From: Rouxiella sp. S1S-2
GTDB lineage: Bacteria; Pseudomonadota; Gammaproteobacteria; Enterobacterales; Enterobacteriaceae
DNA: 64,000 nt
Assembly: GCF_009208105.1 (NCBI RefSeq)
Contig: NZ_WFKL01000001.1
Location: 1,612,001-1,676,000 of the forward strand
Direction: 5' to 3'
The position numbers and the translations under genes are program-made. Under the pieces are notes generated by a model. It made no database searches and was not told the origin of the DNA. It saw only the letters and a list, made by a program, of their open reading frames with translations. This document shows positions 37,558 through 46,882 of this stretch, one piece after another (the stretch's first letter is position 1; each line of letters starts with the position of its first letter).

Positions 37558-39087
37558 TTACCTTATCTTGATACGGGTCAAACGGTCGATCGCGGCGGTG
37601 ATTTCGGCGGGTGTCAGCGCTGAAAAACCCAGCAACCAGCCGTCACGCGTAGCGGATTCGATCGGTGTTTGCGGTAAGTAGAGCGCAGAAAGACCCGGGG
37701 TTATTACCCCTAATTTAAGCGCCTGTTGAGTCAAGGGTTCCTCTTGTCCGTGAGGCAGGCGAACCGAAAGCTGAAGGCCTCCGGCGGCGGGTTGAGGCTG
37801 CATCCAGTGCGAGAGTTTCTGGTTAATTTGCGCCAGTAAATGATCGCGACGACTCTGATACAGCTGGCGCATATAGCGCAAATGAGCCGCGAAGTGCCCC
37901 TGCTGGATAAACTCTGCGGTAACCGCCTGCATCAGCTGAGAAGTGTGCCCATCATAAACTGTGCGCAGCTGAGTCATTGGTTTTACCAGCCCCGGTGGCA
38001 ACACCATGTAAGCGACGCGCAGAGAAGGGAACAGCACTTTGGAGAAAGTCCCCAGATAAATAACCTGATGATGGTTATCTAGCCCCTGCATAGCGGGGAA
38101 GGGTCGGCCGTCGTAGTGTAATTCGCTGTCGTAATCGTCCTCGACAATCCAGCTCTGGTGCCGTTTGGCGTAGTCAAGCAGCGACAGCCTGCGCGACAGG
38201 CTCAGACTTATGCCGCTCGGGTAATGATGAGACGGCGTGAGATAAATGAGCTTTGGGGCAGATGCGCTGTCGTCAAAACGCATGCCTTGTTCATCAACAG
38301 GTATGCCGTAAAGCCGTGCGCCTGCGCTGGTAAAGGCGTTGCGCGCCCCGAGGTAGCCCGGTTGCTCAGTCCATACCGGTTCACCGTCGTCGATGAGTAG
38401 GGTAGCGAGTAGCTGAAGTGCCTGCTGTGAACTGGTAGTAATGACGATGTGTTCAGCACAGCACTTGACCCCGCGTGACTGCTGCAAATAGCCAGCGACT
38501 GCCTCGCGCAGAGGCAGATAACCCTGTGGGTCGCCATAGCCAAACAGGGCATCACTTTTGAATCTCAGCGCTTTATTAGTTAACTGCCGCCAGGTTTTAA
38601 CGGGAAAAGCGCGTAAGTCGGGAGAACCCGCAGCAAAAGGGAGGGGGAGGCGCGGATCCTGACAGCCACCGGTGGCGATAATTACAGCACCACGCGAAGA
38701 GATGGCCGGCGTTTGCGCTAGCTGCTGAGTTGCGCCTGTTGATGTGTGGGAGGACGAGCGGAGCCTGACGGGAGAGTGTGGGAAAGCGTCACTGACAAAC
38801 GTCCCTTTGCCGACCTGCCGTGTAATATAGCCTTCTGCCTCAATCTGCCCATAGGCCGCCTCGGCGGTAATCCGCGATATTTTTAAATCGCTGGCCAGCA
38901 GCCGTGAAGACGGTAGCCGCTGGAAGGGCAGCAGAATTCCCTGACTAATCGCCAATCTCAGCACGGTGCAAAGCCGTTCGCGCAGTGGAGCAGAGGCTGC
39001 ATCGGTCTGTTCAAACAGTTGGATTACCGCGCCACGCTGATTTCTAACAAATTTTTGATTTTTAGATGTCAAAATGGGTCTTATCAT
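37558..39087 (-). CDS. MocR-type GntR/aminotransferase transcription regulator
   Basis: PLP-binding regulator: N-terminal GntR winged helix (about residues 30-100; LPSSRLLASDLKISRITAEAAYGQIEAEGYI) joined to an aspartate-aminotransferase-like domain. The PLP lysine is in YLGTFSKVLFPSLRVAYM, and the aspartate in VEDDYDSELHYDG. ATG 39087 gives 509 residues; a start 14 codons upstream (39129) would lie across the inverted repeat that looks like its operator. MocR proteins usually control vitamin B6, amino acid or amine genes. Divergent from a rhodanese gene, its most likely target besides itself. Confidence 0.82.
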   Translation of the reverse strand: MIRPILTSKNQKFVRNQRGAVIQLFEQTDAASAPLRERLCTVLRLAISQGILLPFQRLPSSRLLASDLKISRITAEAAYGQIEAEGYITRQVGKGTFVSDAFPHSPVRLRSSSHTSTGATQQLAQTPAISSRGAVIIATGGCQDPRLPLPFAAGSPDLRAFPVKTWRQLTNKALRFKSDALFGYGDPQGYLPLREAVAGYLQQSRGVKCCAEHIVITTSSQQALQLLATLLIDDGEPVWTEQPGYLGARNAFTSAGARLYGIPVDEQGMRFDDSASAPKLIYLTPSHHYPSGISLSLSRRLSLLDYAKRHQSWIVEDDYDSELHYDGRPFPAMQGLDNHHQVIYLGTFSKVLFPSLRVAYMVLPPGLVKPMTQLRTVYDGHTSQLMQAVTAEFIQQGHFAAHLRYMRQLYQSRRDHLLAQINQKLSHWMQPQPAAGGLQLSVRLPHGQEEPLTQQALKLGVITPGLSALYLPQTPIESATRDGWLLGFSALTPAEITAAIDRLTRIKIR

Positions 39088-39117
39088 AAGCGGAATATTG
39101 GTATTAAAAATAAGACC
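39077..39117. promoter_or_regulatory. Inverted repeat, probable MocR operator
   Basis: GGTCTTAT (39077-39084) and ATAAGACC (39110-39117) form a perfect 8-bp inverted repeat with 25 bases between. It spans the MocR start codon and faces the divergent rhodanese gene, a location suited to autoregulation. Confidence 0.5.
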
Positions 39118-39194
39118 AAAATGCGGCAAAATAAAGTGCTAACAACAAGCTCATAAGCTATTTTCAGCAAAAAACTTTCTTTAAGGAAAAATGC

Positions 39195-39650
39195 ATGCCG
39201 CAAGAATCTAAAGTTTTAGCCTTTCCACCGCCGTCACCTCACCTCAGCGAGCAGTATTTGCAGGCGAAATTGAGTTTTTATACCGATGCGTGGGACGTAG
39301 CTGAAGATTTACGTCATCAAATCGCCGAGGTGGTGGTGATTGATACCCGCTCAGAACAGCATTATCAGGCAGGGCATATTCCCGGTGCGGTCAGCTTTCC
39401 CCATCGGTTGATGAACGAACAGTCCACGGCCCGTTTGGACAGAGATAAAGTGTATGTCACCTACTGCGACGGTATTGGCTGTAACGGCTCGACGCAAGGC
39501 GCCTACAAACTTGCCAGGCTAGGGTTTCACGTTAAGGAGCTGATAGGCGGGCTGGATTTTTGGCTACGCGATGGCCACCCACAGGCAAAAGGCACTGAGG
39601 CCGGAGTTTATCCGGCCAACTGGCAGGCAGAAGACTGCGGGTGCGATTGA
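39195..39650 (+). CDS. Rhodanese-like domain protein
   Basis: 151-residue single-domain sulfurtransferase-like protein. It contains the rhodanese elements VVVIDTRSEQHYQAGHIPGAVSFPH and the active-loop cysteine in YCDGIGCNGST (a second cysteine four residues on), followed by GFHVKELIGGLDFWLRDG. The loop is longer and more Cys-rich than in plain sulfurtransferases, so the activity is uncertain. C-terminal CGCD adds two more cysteines. AAGGAAAAATGC precedes the ATG. Divergent from the MocR gene, probably regulated by it. Confidence 0.82.
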   Translation: MPQESKVLAFPPPSPHLSEQYLQAKLSFYTDAWDVAEDLRHQIAEVVVIDTRSEQHYQAGHIPGAVSFPHRLMNEQSTARLDRDKVYVTYCDGIGCNGSTQGAYKLARLGFHVKELIGGLDFWLRDGHPQAKGTEAGVYPANWQAEDCGCD

Positions 39651-39653
39651 GAC

Positions 39654-40700
39654 TTAGAGGGTAATCCAGAATAGCAAGGCGAGTACGACCAGTAGAATAA
39701 GGGTTAACCACATACCGCCGTTAGGCTGCATCGATTTCGGCAGCAGGACAATAAGCGCGTTCGCGGGGGCTGATGGCTCAGGGCGCACGTTTTTCGCGCC
39801 CTGAGTTTCTGGCGTCTCATGACGTGAGGTGTTGCTGACGCGCTGATTGAAAAGTACACGGATCAAAGTATTCACCTGCGCGGTGAGCAGCGGCGTATTA
39901 GTATCTGCATGGTAATTGCTGACAACGTAGTCATTCAGACGCTGCTGTTCCTGCTCGGTAGCCGGTTGTTTTAGTACGCTGAGCAGGCTGGTTAGCGTCG
40001 GCGATGTTTGCTGACTGACGGTGATTTTAACCTGCGCAAACTGCGCCAGTAGTGGGAAATGTTTGGCCGGAATAGGGTCACCCACCTTCACACCAATCAT
40101 CATAAACAGCTCTTGCCAGATTTTGGCAGGCGCCTCACCGGTTGCCGCACTGAGCTTGGTCACCGACTGCTGCAGGCTGTTGTGTTCTGCCGGCAGTAAG
40201 GGACGGTCCATGATGGTGGTCAACTGCGGCTGTGGGATGGTCATTTCACGTGACTGAATCAATAACAGCACTTTTTCAAGCTGCTCGTGGCTCAGTTGGC
40301 TGAGCACGGTGTGACCGAAATTTTGACGAATAAAATCGCTGACCGCCTGACGGTTATTACCCAGCGGCAACAGTTCGGTGAGCTGCTGCAGAAGCTGGCG
40401 GGATGCGTGGCCGTCCTGCGCCTGATGCAGCTTATTATTTAACAGCAATTCGGCCTGAGCAAACTGACTGGTGGTGAGTTCGCCGTCGTGGGGAAGGGCA
40501 AGCTCATGACGCAGATTGGCCCAGATTTCAGGCGACTTCATGGCAGTTAATGCCATCAGCTTGACGATCAGTTTTTCAAGGCTCGTGCGCTGTGCCGGGG
40601 TAAGAGGCTGGTTTTCACCTGCTCCGGCAGGGACTGTTTGGGCATTACGCTGTTCCCGCTTCTTGCCATCGGGGGAGCTTTCGCCACTCAAAGGTTGCAT
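39654..40700 (-). CDS. flk: Flagellar biosynthesis regulator Flk
   Basis: Flk (RflH) is a tail-anchored inner-membrane protein that prevents premature secretion of FlgM before the flagellar hook is complete. 348 residues (E. coli 331), recognised by NQPL-QRTSLEKL near the N-terminus, LLPLGNNRQAVSDFIRQNFG and DRPLLPAEHNSLQQ-type central motif, and by the single C-terminal hydrophobic tail (about 329-348). Lies near pdxB as in E. coli, though separated here by the DMT and AraC genes. Its presence implies a motile, flagellated bacterium. Confidence 0.87.
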   Translation of the reverse strand: MQPLSGESSPDGKKREQRNAQTVPAGAGENQPLTPAQRTSLEKLIVKLMALTAMKSPEIWANLRHELALPHDGELTTSQFAQAELLLNNKLHQAQDGHASRQLLQQLTELLPLGNNRQAVSDFIRQNFGHTVLSQLSHEQLEKVLLLIQSREMTIPQPQLTTIMDRPLLPAEHNSLQQSVTKLSAATGEAPAKIWQELFMMIGVKVGDPIPAKHFPLLAQFAQVKITVSQQTSPTLTSLLSVLKQPATEQEQQRLNDYVVSNYHADTNTPLLTAQVNTLIRVLFNQRVSNTSRHETPETQGAKNVRPEPSAPANALIVLLPKSMQPNGGMWLTLILLVVLALLFWITL

Positions 40701-40857
40701 ATTACCAGTCCTTGCTAAGAGTTTTTACCGCCCCGACAGGTTGAATTCAGGGGCAATAGAGGTGTTAAACACGGCGTCGAGCGCACAAGAGCGACATCAT
40801 ACAGATAATTACCCTCGTTCGACACCGTGAATACCGCCATAGCAGAGATTCTTTGCG

Positions 40858-41772
40858 TTAACTTTCCTGTTTATGGTCCACCCGTTGCGTCCCTTTACGT
40901 GCACCAAATAGGGGAGTGCGCAATCTCTGCGCCAGTATCACGCCAACCAGCGTGACACCGCCGCCGATCAAGTGATAACTATGTAACTGTTCATGCAAAA
41001 ATATCACGGCAATAACTGCGGTGAAAATCGGCGTCAGGTTCATAAAAATGGTGGCCAAATTGGCACCGAGATAGTGTACGCCTTTAATCCACAGGAAAGG
41101 GGCAATGATCGATGCCGGAATACCGGCAAAAAGCACCAGCGGTATATTGTGTGAGTTTAATTCTACGTTGTTCGCCATAAGGAAATTGGGAAGTAGCATC
41201 AAAACGCCGAAAATAATCTGCACATATAGCGACTGCCAGTTTGGGACTGGAATGGCCCAGCGCTTGGTTAACACACCGTACAACGCGTAGGACGCCGAAG
41301 CGGCAAACATCATCAGTTCACCCATGCCAATGCCTTGCTGCATCAGCATTTGGGGATGCCCTGAACTGACCAGCCAAATCAGGCCGCCCAGTGAAACGAT
41401 ACTGCCGAGCGCGATTCCTACCGTGGGCACCACGCTTAATACCACCAGGCTGATTAATACAGTCAGCAGCGGTATCAGCGAAGCAATAATGCCCATAAAC
41501 AGCGCGCTTACGGTGTGAGCGGCGTAATAGGCCAGGCTTTGGTACAGCACCATGCCCAGCAGGCCGAGAATCATAAATTTCCACCAGTACTTTTTAATCT
41601 CCGCGCGGTTACGCCAGACGCCGGGCAGGATAAACGGCGTTAACGTCACTAACGCTAACAGCCAGCGATAAAAAGAGATGGCGGCAGGGTCGATTGCCCC
41701 AGCGGCGGCTTTGCTTACTACGGCGTTTAACGACCAGATAAGCACCGCAACGAGAGGAAAAAGCAGGTTCAT
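40858..41772 (-). CDS. EamA/DMT-family drug/metabolite exporter
   Basis: 304 residues from ATG 41772 (an upstream TTG extension is less likely). Ten hydrophobic segments in two EamA repeats, with family features such as LIWSLNAVVSKAAAG at the first helix, AAISFYRWLLALVTLTPF and LAYYAAHTVSALFMGIIASLIPLLT-type helix. Exports an unknown metabolite. Divergent from an AraC-type regulator with an operator-like region between them, so it is probably that regulator's target. Confidence 0.8.
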   Translation of the reverse strand: MNLLFPLVAVLIWSLNAVVSKAAAGAIDPAAISFYRWLLALVTLTPFILPGVWRNRAEIKKYWWKFMILGLLGMVLYQSLAYYAAHTVSALFMGIIASLIPLLTVLISLVVLSVVPTVGIALGSIVSLGGLIWLVSSGHPQMLMQQGIGMGELMMFAASASYALYGVLTKRWAIPVPNWQSLYVQIIFGVLMLLPNFLMANNVELNSHNIPLVLFAGIPASIIAPFLWIKGVHYLGANLATIFMNLTPIFTAVIAVIFLHEQLHSYHLIGGGVTLVGVILAQRLRTPLFGARKGTQRVDHKQES

Positions 41773-41811
41773 AAGTAATGTCCACAATGAATTATCCCGC
41801 TAGTGTAATAC

Positions 41812-41873
41812 TGTCTGGTTTTTTATATATACTGATAACCAGACATCTTTTTTCGTTAATCAGACAATCTGAT
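41812..41873. promoter_or_regulatory. Inverted and direct repeats between DMT and AraC genes
   Basis: TGTCTGGTT (41812-41820) and AACCAGACA (41837-41845) form a perfect 9-bp inverted repeat. A further AATCAGACA (41858-41866) repeats the second arm 21 bases on, two helical turns, and is part of the palindrome ATCAGA-CAA-TCTGAT (41859-41873). This fits binding sites for the AraC-type regulator. Confidence 0.5.
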
Positions 41874-41905
41874 ATTTCGGCATTGGCGCGGTGACAATCA
41901 AAAGT

Positions 41906-42736
41906 ATGGCGACTAAAAGCGACAGCAATAGTAATAAAAACTGGGCAACCTCCGGGCGTAAGCGATCTGAAGCCCGAAGCTTTCCCTTGTCAACGCTGGC
42001 ACCCGAGACGCTACTGTTTCGTGGAGAAACGGTAAGCGCCAATACCGAATACGCTTCTCATTCGCACCGTTGGAGCCAGATCATCTGTGTGAAGTCTGGC
42101 GTGTTGGCGATGCAGGTCGCGGGTCAGCGCTATCTTGCACCGCCTGAGTTTGCCTTGTGGATCCCGGCAGGAACCGTTCACTCAAGCTACAACCGTAAAA
42201 CAACACGTTTTTATGCCATCGACATCGCTACCCATCTTGATAAAGACCTGCCAAAAACACCCTGTCTGCTTAATCTTACGCCGGTTTTTAATGCCATCGC
42301 CGAAGACTGTTTTTCCCGAGGTCTTTCTGTGCCCCTCACCGAATCGGATGTACGCATGAGTCAGGTGCTGCTGGACCAAATTGCCGTCTGCCCGCGTCTG
42401 AGTACTTATCTGCCCAGCTCTGACGACAAGCTGCTGGCCCCCATTTTATCGGCACTGGAGAAAGATCCAGCCAATAATCTTTCGCTGGCCGAGTGGGCGA
42501 AACGAGTCTATACCTCTGAGCGGACCCTTTCACGGCGCTGCCAGGACGAGCTGGGGATGGCGTTCAGTGAATGGCGGCAACGACTGCGTTTTTTGCACGC
42601 TATTTCACTGCTTGAGCAGGGTAAAAGCGTGCGTGAAGTCGCGCTGGACGTCGGTTATAGCTCATCGTCAGCATTCATTACTATGTTCGTTCAAATCTCA
42701 GGTACTACGCCGCAGCGTTTTCGCACGGAACAATAA
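41906..42736 (+). CDS. AraC-family transcription regulator
   Basis: 276 residues from ATG 41906 (GTG 41891 is an alternative; neither has a strong ribosome binding site). N-terminal cupin sensor (about 25-110; HSHRWSQIICVKSGVLAMQ, PPEFALWIPAGTVHSS) and C-terminal double helix-turn-helix (about 185-275; LSLAEWAKRVYTSERTLSRR, and SVREVALDVGYSSSSAFITMF). This layout is typical of regulators of efflux or metabolite genes. Divergent from the EamA exporter. Confidence 0.82.
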   Translation: MATKSDSNSNKNWATSGRKRSEARSFPLSTLAPETLLFRGETVSANTEYASHSHRWSQIICVKSGVLAMQVAGQRYLAPPEFALWIPAGTVHSSYNRKTTRFYAIDIATHLDKDLPKTPCLLNLTPVFNAIAEDCFSRGLSVPLTESDVRMSQVLLDQIAVCPRLSTYLPSSDDKLLAPILSALEKDPANNLSLAEWAKRVYTSERTLSRRCQDELGMAFSEWRQRLRFLHAISLLEQGKSVREVALDVGYSSSSAFITMFVQISGTTPQRFRTEQ

Positions 42737-42832
42737 TTGACTGGCTAATATTAATTGACTGTCTATATATAGATAGCTGAACAGCTATGGCAAAATGGCT
42801 GTCATTTTTTAGCACGGCAAGCGGAGAAAAGC

Positions 42833-43960
42833 GTGAAAATTCTGGTTGATGAAAATATGCCTTATGCGGTCGAATTGTTTAGCCGCCTGGGTGAAGTGCA
42901 GGCCGTTGCGGGTCGTCCGATACCTCAAGACGCGCTGGCTTCGGCGGGTGCTCTGATGGTGCGTTCGGTTACCAAGGTCAATGAGAGCCTGTTAAGCGGC
43001 ACGCCGGTAAAATTTGTCGGTACCGCCACTGCCGGTACTGACCACGTAGACGATGCCTGGCTGCAGCAGGCCGGCGTCGGGTTTTCTGCCGCGCCCGGTT
43101 GTAACGCTATCGCCGTGGTTGAATACGTCTTTTCTTCACTGCTGATCCTCGCCCAGCGCGACGGTTTCTCCCTGCGTAATAAAACAGTGGGAATTATCGG
43201 CGTCGGCAATGTAGGTTCTCGCCTCAATGCCCGCCTGACTGCGCTCGGCATCCGCACACTGCTTTGCGACCCACCGCGTGCCCAGCACGACAGCAGCGAA
43301 ACTTTCTGGCCGCTTGAAAAGCTGGTGGCCGAGGCTGATATTCTTACTTTCCATACTCCGCTGAATCAGTCAGGCCCTGACAAAACGTATCATCTGGTTG
43401 ACGAGTCGCTGCTGGCCGCACTGAAGCCGGGTGCGATTCTTGTCAACGCCTGTCGGGGCGAAGTGGTGGATAACGCTGCGCTGTTGAACGCGCTGAATGG
43501 CGAGAAGGAACTCACGGCGGTTTTAGACGTTTGGGAACCCGAGCCAGAACTGTCTTTGGCATTGCTTGAGAAGGTTGCCATCGGTACGGCACACATCGCG
43601 GGCTACAGCCTTGAGGGCAAAGCGCGCGGCACTACGCAAGTTTTTGAGGCTTACAGCCAGTTTATCGGCCAGCCGCAGCAGGTTCCGCTTGAAAGCCTGC
43701 TGCCAGCGCCCGAATTCGGTGAAGTCCTGCTGCGCGGTGAGCTCACCGAAGCTAAGCTGCTGCGTCTGGCGCACTTAGTGTATGATGTGCGGCGCGATGA
43801 TGCCCCGCTGCGTAGAGTAGCCGGCAAGAGCGGCGAGTTTGACCGTTTACGCAAGTTTTATGAAGAGCGTCGCGAGTGGTCCTCACTGCTAGTGCACTGT
43901 GATAATCAAGAGACCGCCAGCCTGTTGAAAAAGCTCGGCTTTAACAGTGACGTTGCTTAA
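42833..43960 (+). CDS. pdxB: Erythronate-4-phosphate dehydrogenase PdxB
   Basis: NAD-dependent D-2-hydroxyacid dehydrogenase of pyridoxal phosphate synthesis. GTG start at 42833 with GGAGAAAA just upstream. 375 residues (E. coli 378). Motifs: NAD-binding [12 protein letters not shown] (about 121-132), catalytic Arg in NACRGEVVD, catalytic Glu and His in WEPEPELS and GTAHIAGYS, and a C-terminal dimerisation domain from about 290. First gene of the conserved pdxB-usg-truA-dedA order. Confidence 0.95.
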   Translation: MKILVDENMPYAVELFSRLGEVQAVAGRPIPQDALASAGALMVRSVTKVNESLLSGTPVKFVGTATAGTDHVDDAWLQQAGVGFSAAPGCNAIAVVEYVFSSLLILAQRDGFSLRNKTVGIIGVGNVGSRLNARLTALGIRTLLCDPPRAQHDSSETFWPLEKLVAEADILTFHTPLNQSGPDKTYHLVDESLLAALKPGAILVNACRGEVVDNAALLNALNGEKELTAVLDVWEPEPELSLALLEKVAIGTAHIAGYSLEGKARGTTQVFEAYSQFIGQPQQVPLESLLPAPEFGEVLLRGELTEAKLLRLAHLVYDVRRDDAPLRRVAGKSGEFDRLRKFYEERREWSSLLVHCDNQETASLLKKLGFNSDVA

Positions 43961-44008
43961 GGTCCCGATAAGGTTCCTGCCGTATCCTTCTGTCATTATT
44001 ATTTATCA

Positions 44009-44034
44009 GGGCGGAGTCAATCCCGCCCCTTTTA
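44009..44034 (+). terminator. Terminator-like hairpin between pdxB and usg
   Basis: GGGCGG / CCGCCC hairpin followed by CCTTTTAGTTT. It may reduce read-through from pdxB into usg. Confidence 0.55.
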
Positions 44035-44067
44035 GTTTGTAGTCTGAAATTTTTGGAGAAAACCAAC

Positions 44068-45078
44068 ATGTCTGATGGCTGGAATATCGCGCTGCTTGGC
44101 GCCACTGGCGCGGTAGGTGATGCGTTACTGGAGCTGCTGTCTGAACGTCAGTTCCCGGTTGGTGAGCTTTTCCCACTGGCGAGCGAACGCACCGCCGGAC
44201 AAACCATTCGTTACAACGGCAAAAGTATGCTGGTGCGTGACGCCGCCGAGTTCGACTGGTCGCAGGTGCAATTGGCCTTTTTTGTTGCCGGTAAAGACGC
44301 CTCGGCAAAGTATGCTGAAGAAGCAGCGAATCAGGGGTGTCTTGTTATCGACAGCAGCGGTCTTTTCGCGATGGAAAATGACATTCCGCTGGTGGTGCCT
44401 TCCGTAAACCCTGACGTGCTGATGCACTATCGTAATCGCAATATTGTTGCCGTTGCCGATAGCCTCACCAGCCAACTGCTGACCGCCATCAAGCCGCTGA
44501 CTGAGCTGGCAGGACTGTCTCGTCTTCACGTGACCTCTCTGCTGTCCGTTTCAGCCTTGGGCAAGGCCGCGGTTGACGACCTGGCCGGACAAAGTGCGCG
44601 TTTGCTTAACGGCATTCCGGCTGAAGAGGGTATTTTCAGCAAACAGCTGGCGTTTAACCTGTTGCCTCTGCTCAACGATAACGAAGGCAGCGTGTTAGAA
44701 GAGCGTCGTCTGGTGGATCAAGTGCGTAAAGTGGTTCAGGATGACGGTCTGCATATCTCGGTAAGCTGCGTACAGTCGCCGGTGTTTTATGGCCATGCGC
44801 AGGTGGTTCATCTGGAAGGGCTGCGTCCGATTACTGCCGACGAAGCGCGCAGCGAGTTGGAAAACGCCGACGATATCAACCTCAGCGAAGAAGACGACTT
44901 CCCGACTCAAGTCAGCGATGCATCAGGTAATTCGTCGCTTAGCATTGGCTGTATCCGCAATGATTATGGTATTCCCGAACTGATTCAGTTTTGGTCGGTG
45001 GCAGACAACGTTCGCTTTGGCGGCGCCCTGATGGCGGTTGAAACTGCAGAGAAGCTGATCCAGGAGTATTGGTACTAA
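44068..45078 (+). CDS. usg: Usg, aspartate-semialdehyde dehydrogenase-like protein
   Basis: 336 residues from ATG 44068 (TTGGAG upstream). Keeps the NADP-binding start [19 protein letters not shown] and the ASADH fold, but where active enzymes have the catalytic Cys within NPNC there is [10 protein letters not shown], with no cysteine. It is therefore unlikely to act as a dehydrogenase; E. coli Usg is likewise of unknown function. Its stop overlaps the truA start by one base (TAATG). Confidence 0.9.
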   Translation: MSDGWNIALLGATGAVGDALLELLSERQFPVGELFPLASERTAGQTIRYNGKSMLVRDAAEFDWSQVQLAFFVAGKDASAKYAEEAANQGCLVIDSSGLFAMENDIPLVVPSVNPDVLMHYRNRNIVAVADSLTSQLLTAIKPLTELAGLSRLHVTSLLSVSALGKAAVDDLAGQSARLLNGIPAEEGIFSKQLAFNLLPLLNDNEGSVLEERRLVDQVRKVVQDDGLHISVSCVQSPVFYGHAQVVHLEGLRPITADEARSELENADDINLSEEDDFPTQVSDASGNSSLSIGCIRNDYGIPELIQFWSVADNVRFGGALMAVETAEKLIQEYWY

Positions 45079-45911
45079 TGTCTGTAGAGCAAAACTCCGA
45101 CGCGCAGCCGTCAGCCGTTATCGCTGAACGTATTGCCTTGGGGATTGAGTACGACGGCAGCCGTTATTATGGCTGGCAGCGACAGCAGGAAGTTGACAGT
45201 ATTCAGGCCTGTCTGGAAAAGGCGCTCAGTCGTGTTGCCGATGCGCCCATTACCGTGCAGTGCGCCGGGAGAACCGACGCTGGCGTGAGCGCAACCGGTC
45301 AGGTGGTGCATTTTGATACGCCGATAATTCGCAAAGATGCGGCGTGGACAATGGGGGTCAATACCCATCTGCCAAAAGATATCGCCGTACGTTGGGTCAG
45401 TCACGTTAGTGAGGATTTTCATGCACGTTTTAGCGCCACGGCTCGCCGTTATCGCTACGTGATTTACAATCATCGCTACCGTCCCGGAATTTTAAATCAC
45501 GGAATAACGCACGTTCATATGCCGCTTGATGTTGAAAAAATGCAGCGGGCAGGGCAATGTTTGCTTGGCGAAAATGACTTTACCTCATTTCGTGCCGTGC
45601 AGTGCCAGTCAAGAACGCCTTGGCGCTTTATGATGCATTTGAACGTCAGTCGCTTTGGAAATTATGTTGTGGTGGATATTAAGGCCAACGCGTTTGTGCA
45701 CCATATGGTGCGCAATATTGTGGGCAGCCTGGTTGAGATAGGCGCTGGCAATCAGCCAGAAAGCTGGATGGCAGAGCTGCTGGCGGCGAAAAACAGAAAT
45801 CTCGCCGCTGCGACCGGCAAAGCTGAAGGGTTGTATCTTGTTGCCGTTGATTATCCTGAAAAGTTTGCTTTACCAAAGGTTACACTGGGCCCGCTGTTTC
45901 TTGCCGATTAA
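45078..45911 (+). CDS. truA: tRNA pseudouridine(38-40) synthase TruA
   Basis: Converts uridines 38, 39 and 40 of the tRNA anticodon arm to pseudouridine. 277 residues from ATG 45078 (E. coli 270), with catalytic Asp67 in [14 protein letters not shown] and the conserved RYRYVIYN and [11 protein letters not shown] elements. A short N-terminal extension of about 7 residues. Coupled to usg; dedA follows after 20 bases. Confidence 0.95.
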   Translation: MSVEQNSDAQPSAVIAERIALGIEYDGSRYYGWQRQQEVDSIQACLEKALSRVADAPITVQCAGRTDAGVSATGQVVHFDTPIIRKDAAWTMGVNTHLPKDIAVRWVSHVSEDFHARFSATARRYRYVIYNHRYRPGILNHGITHVHMPLDVEKMQRAGQCLLGENDFTSFRAVQCQSRTPWRFMMHLNVSRFGNYVVVDIKANAFVHHMVRNIVGSLVEIGAGNQPESWMAELLAAKNRNLAAATGKAEGLYLVAVDYPEKFALPKVTLGPLFLAD

Positions 45912-45931
45912 AGGACATTTGAGGTAATACC

Positions 45932-46600
45932 ATGGAATTCATCCACTATATCGTTGATTTTATCCTGCATATTGATGTGCATCTTACAGAACTCGTCGCG
46001 AACTATGGCGCATGGGTGTATGCCATTTTGTTCCTGATACTGTTCTGCGAAACCGGATTGGTGGTGACCCCATTCTTGCCGGGTGACTCGCTGCTGTTCG
46101 TGGCTGGCGCGCTTGCCGCACTGCCAACCAACAGTCTCGACGTGCACGTGATGGTATTTTTGATGGTAGTTGCGGCAGTAATCGGTGATGCGGTTAACTA
46201 CACGATCGGACGTTTGTTTGGTGCGAAACTGTTCGCTAATCCAAATTCAAAAATTTTCCGTCAAAGTTATTTGGACCAAACGCACAAGTTTTACGAGAAA
46301 CACGGCGGCAAAACGATTATTCTTGCGCGCTTTGTGCCAATTGTTCGCACTTTTGCGCCTTTTGTTGCCGGCATGGGACGTATGTCTTATCGCCAGTTTG
46401 CCACCTATAACGTGATCGGTGCCCTGATTTGGGTACTGCTATTAACCTATGCTGGCTATCTTTTTGGCAACGTACCCTTTGTGCAGAACAATTTGAAATT
46501 TGTGATCGTCGCCATTATCGTTGTCTCTGTTTTGCCAGCGATTATCGAGGTTGTCCGTCACCGTAAAGCCGCGAGTAAAACAGGCGAGCGGCCAAACTAA
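45932..46600 (+). CDS. dedA: DedA-family inner membrane protein
   Basis: 222-residue integral membrane protein of the DedA/VTT family (E. coli DedA 219), which takes part in undecaprenyl-phosphate and phospholipid translocation and in maintaining proton motive force; the role of this exact member is not settled. Family motifs: [19 protein letters not shown] and the re-entrant [22 protein letters not shown] upstream of the ATG. End of the pdxB-usg-truA-dedA group. Confidence 0.93.
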   Translation: MEFIHYIVDFILHIDVHLTELVANYGAWVYAILFLILFCETGLVVTPFLPGDSLLFVAGALAALPTNSLDVHVMVFLMVVAAVIGDAVNYTIGRLFGAKLFANPNSKIFRQSYLDQTHKFYEKHGGKTIILARFVPIVRTFAPFVAGMGRMSYRQFATYNVIGALIWVLLLTYAGYLFGNVPFVQNNLKFVIVAIIVVSVLPAIIEVVRHRKAASKTGERPN

Positions 46601-46648
46601 CGCGCAGGTCAGGTACTGACGTTAGCGTGTTTTCTTAAAATTAAAGTT

Positions 46649-46707
46649 ATTAAACCAAAGGGTAAGACCAGTTTTTTATCTACAGTCTTGCCCTCTTATG
46701 GTTTAAT
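46649..46707 (+). repeat. Long imperfect hairpin in the dedA-accD gap
   Basis: ATTAAACCA (46649-46657) pairs with TGGTTTAAT (46699-46707), and AGGGTAAGAC (46659-46668) pairs with GTCTTGCCCT (46685-46694, one G-U). A T run lies in the loop. It may be a terminator for dedA or a structured start of the accD leader. The rest of 46601-46882 shows no gene. Confidence 0.5.
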
Positions 46708-46882
46708 GAGCGACATTTGTGGTCTGTTCCTGCGAGCGACCCCTCCTGCCTGATGATTCTAACGGCAATAGCCGTATTAAAAATCAGGTTTAATGGGGGC
46801 GGTTTTTTGAGTAAAAGCAGGGGACTTGTTACAGCATGAACAGCGAACTGGCGCGTGCCAGGTTCAAACAGAAAGGTCATCG

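Noticed and set aside
34661..46784. 15-base sequence CCGTATTAAAAATCA shared near 34,666 and 46,773
   Set aside because: A single AT-rich 15-mer match is about what chance predicts in 64 kb; the flanks do not align.
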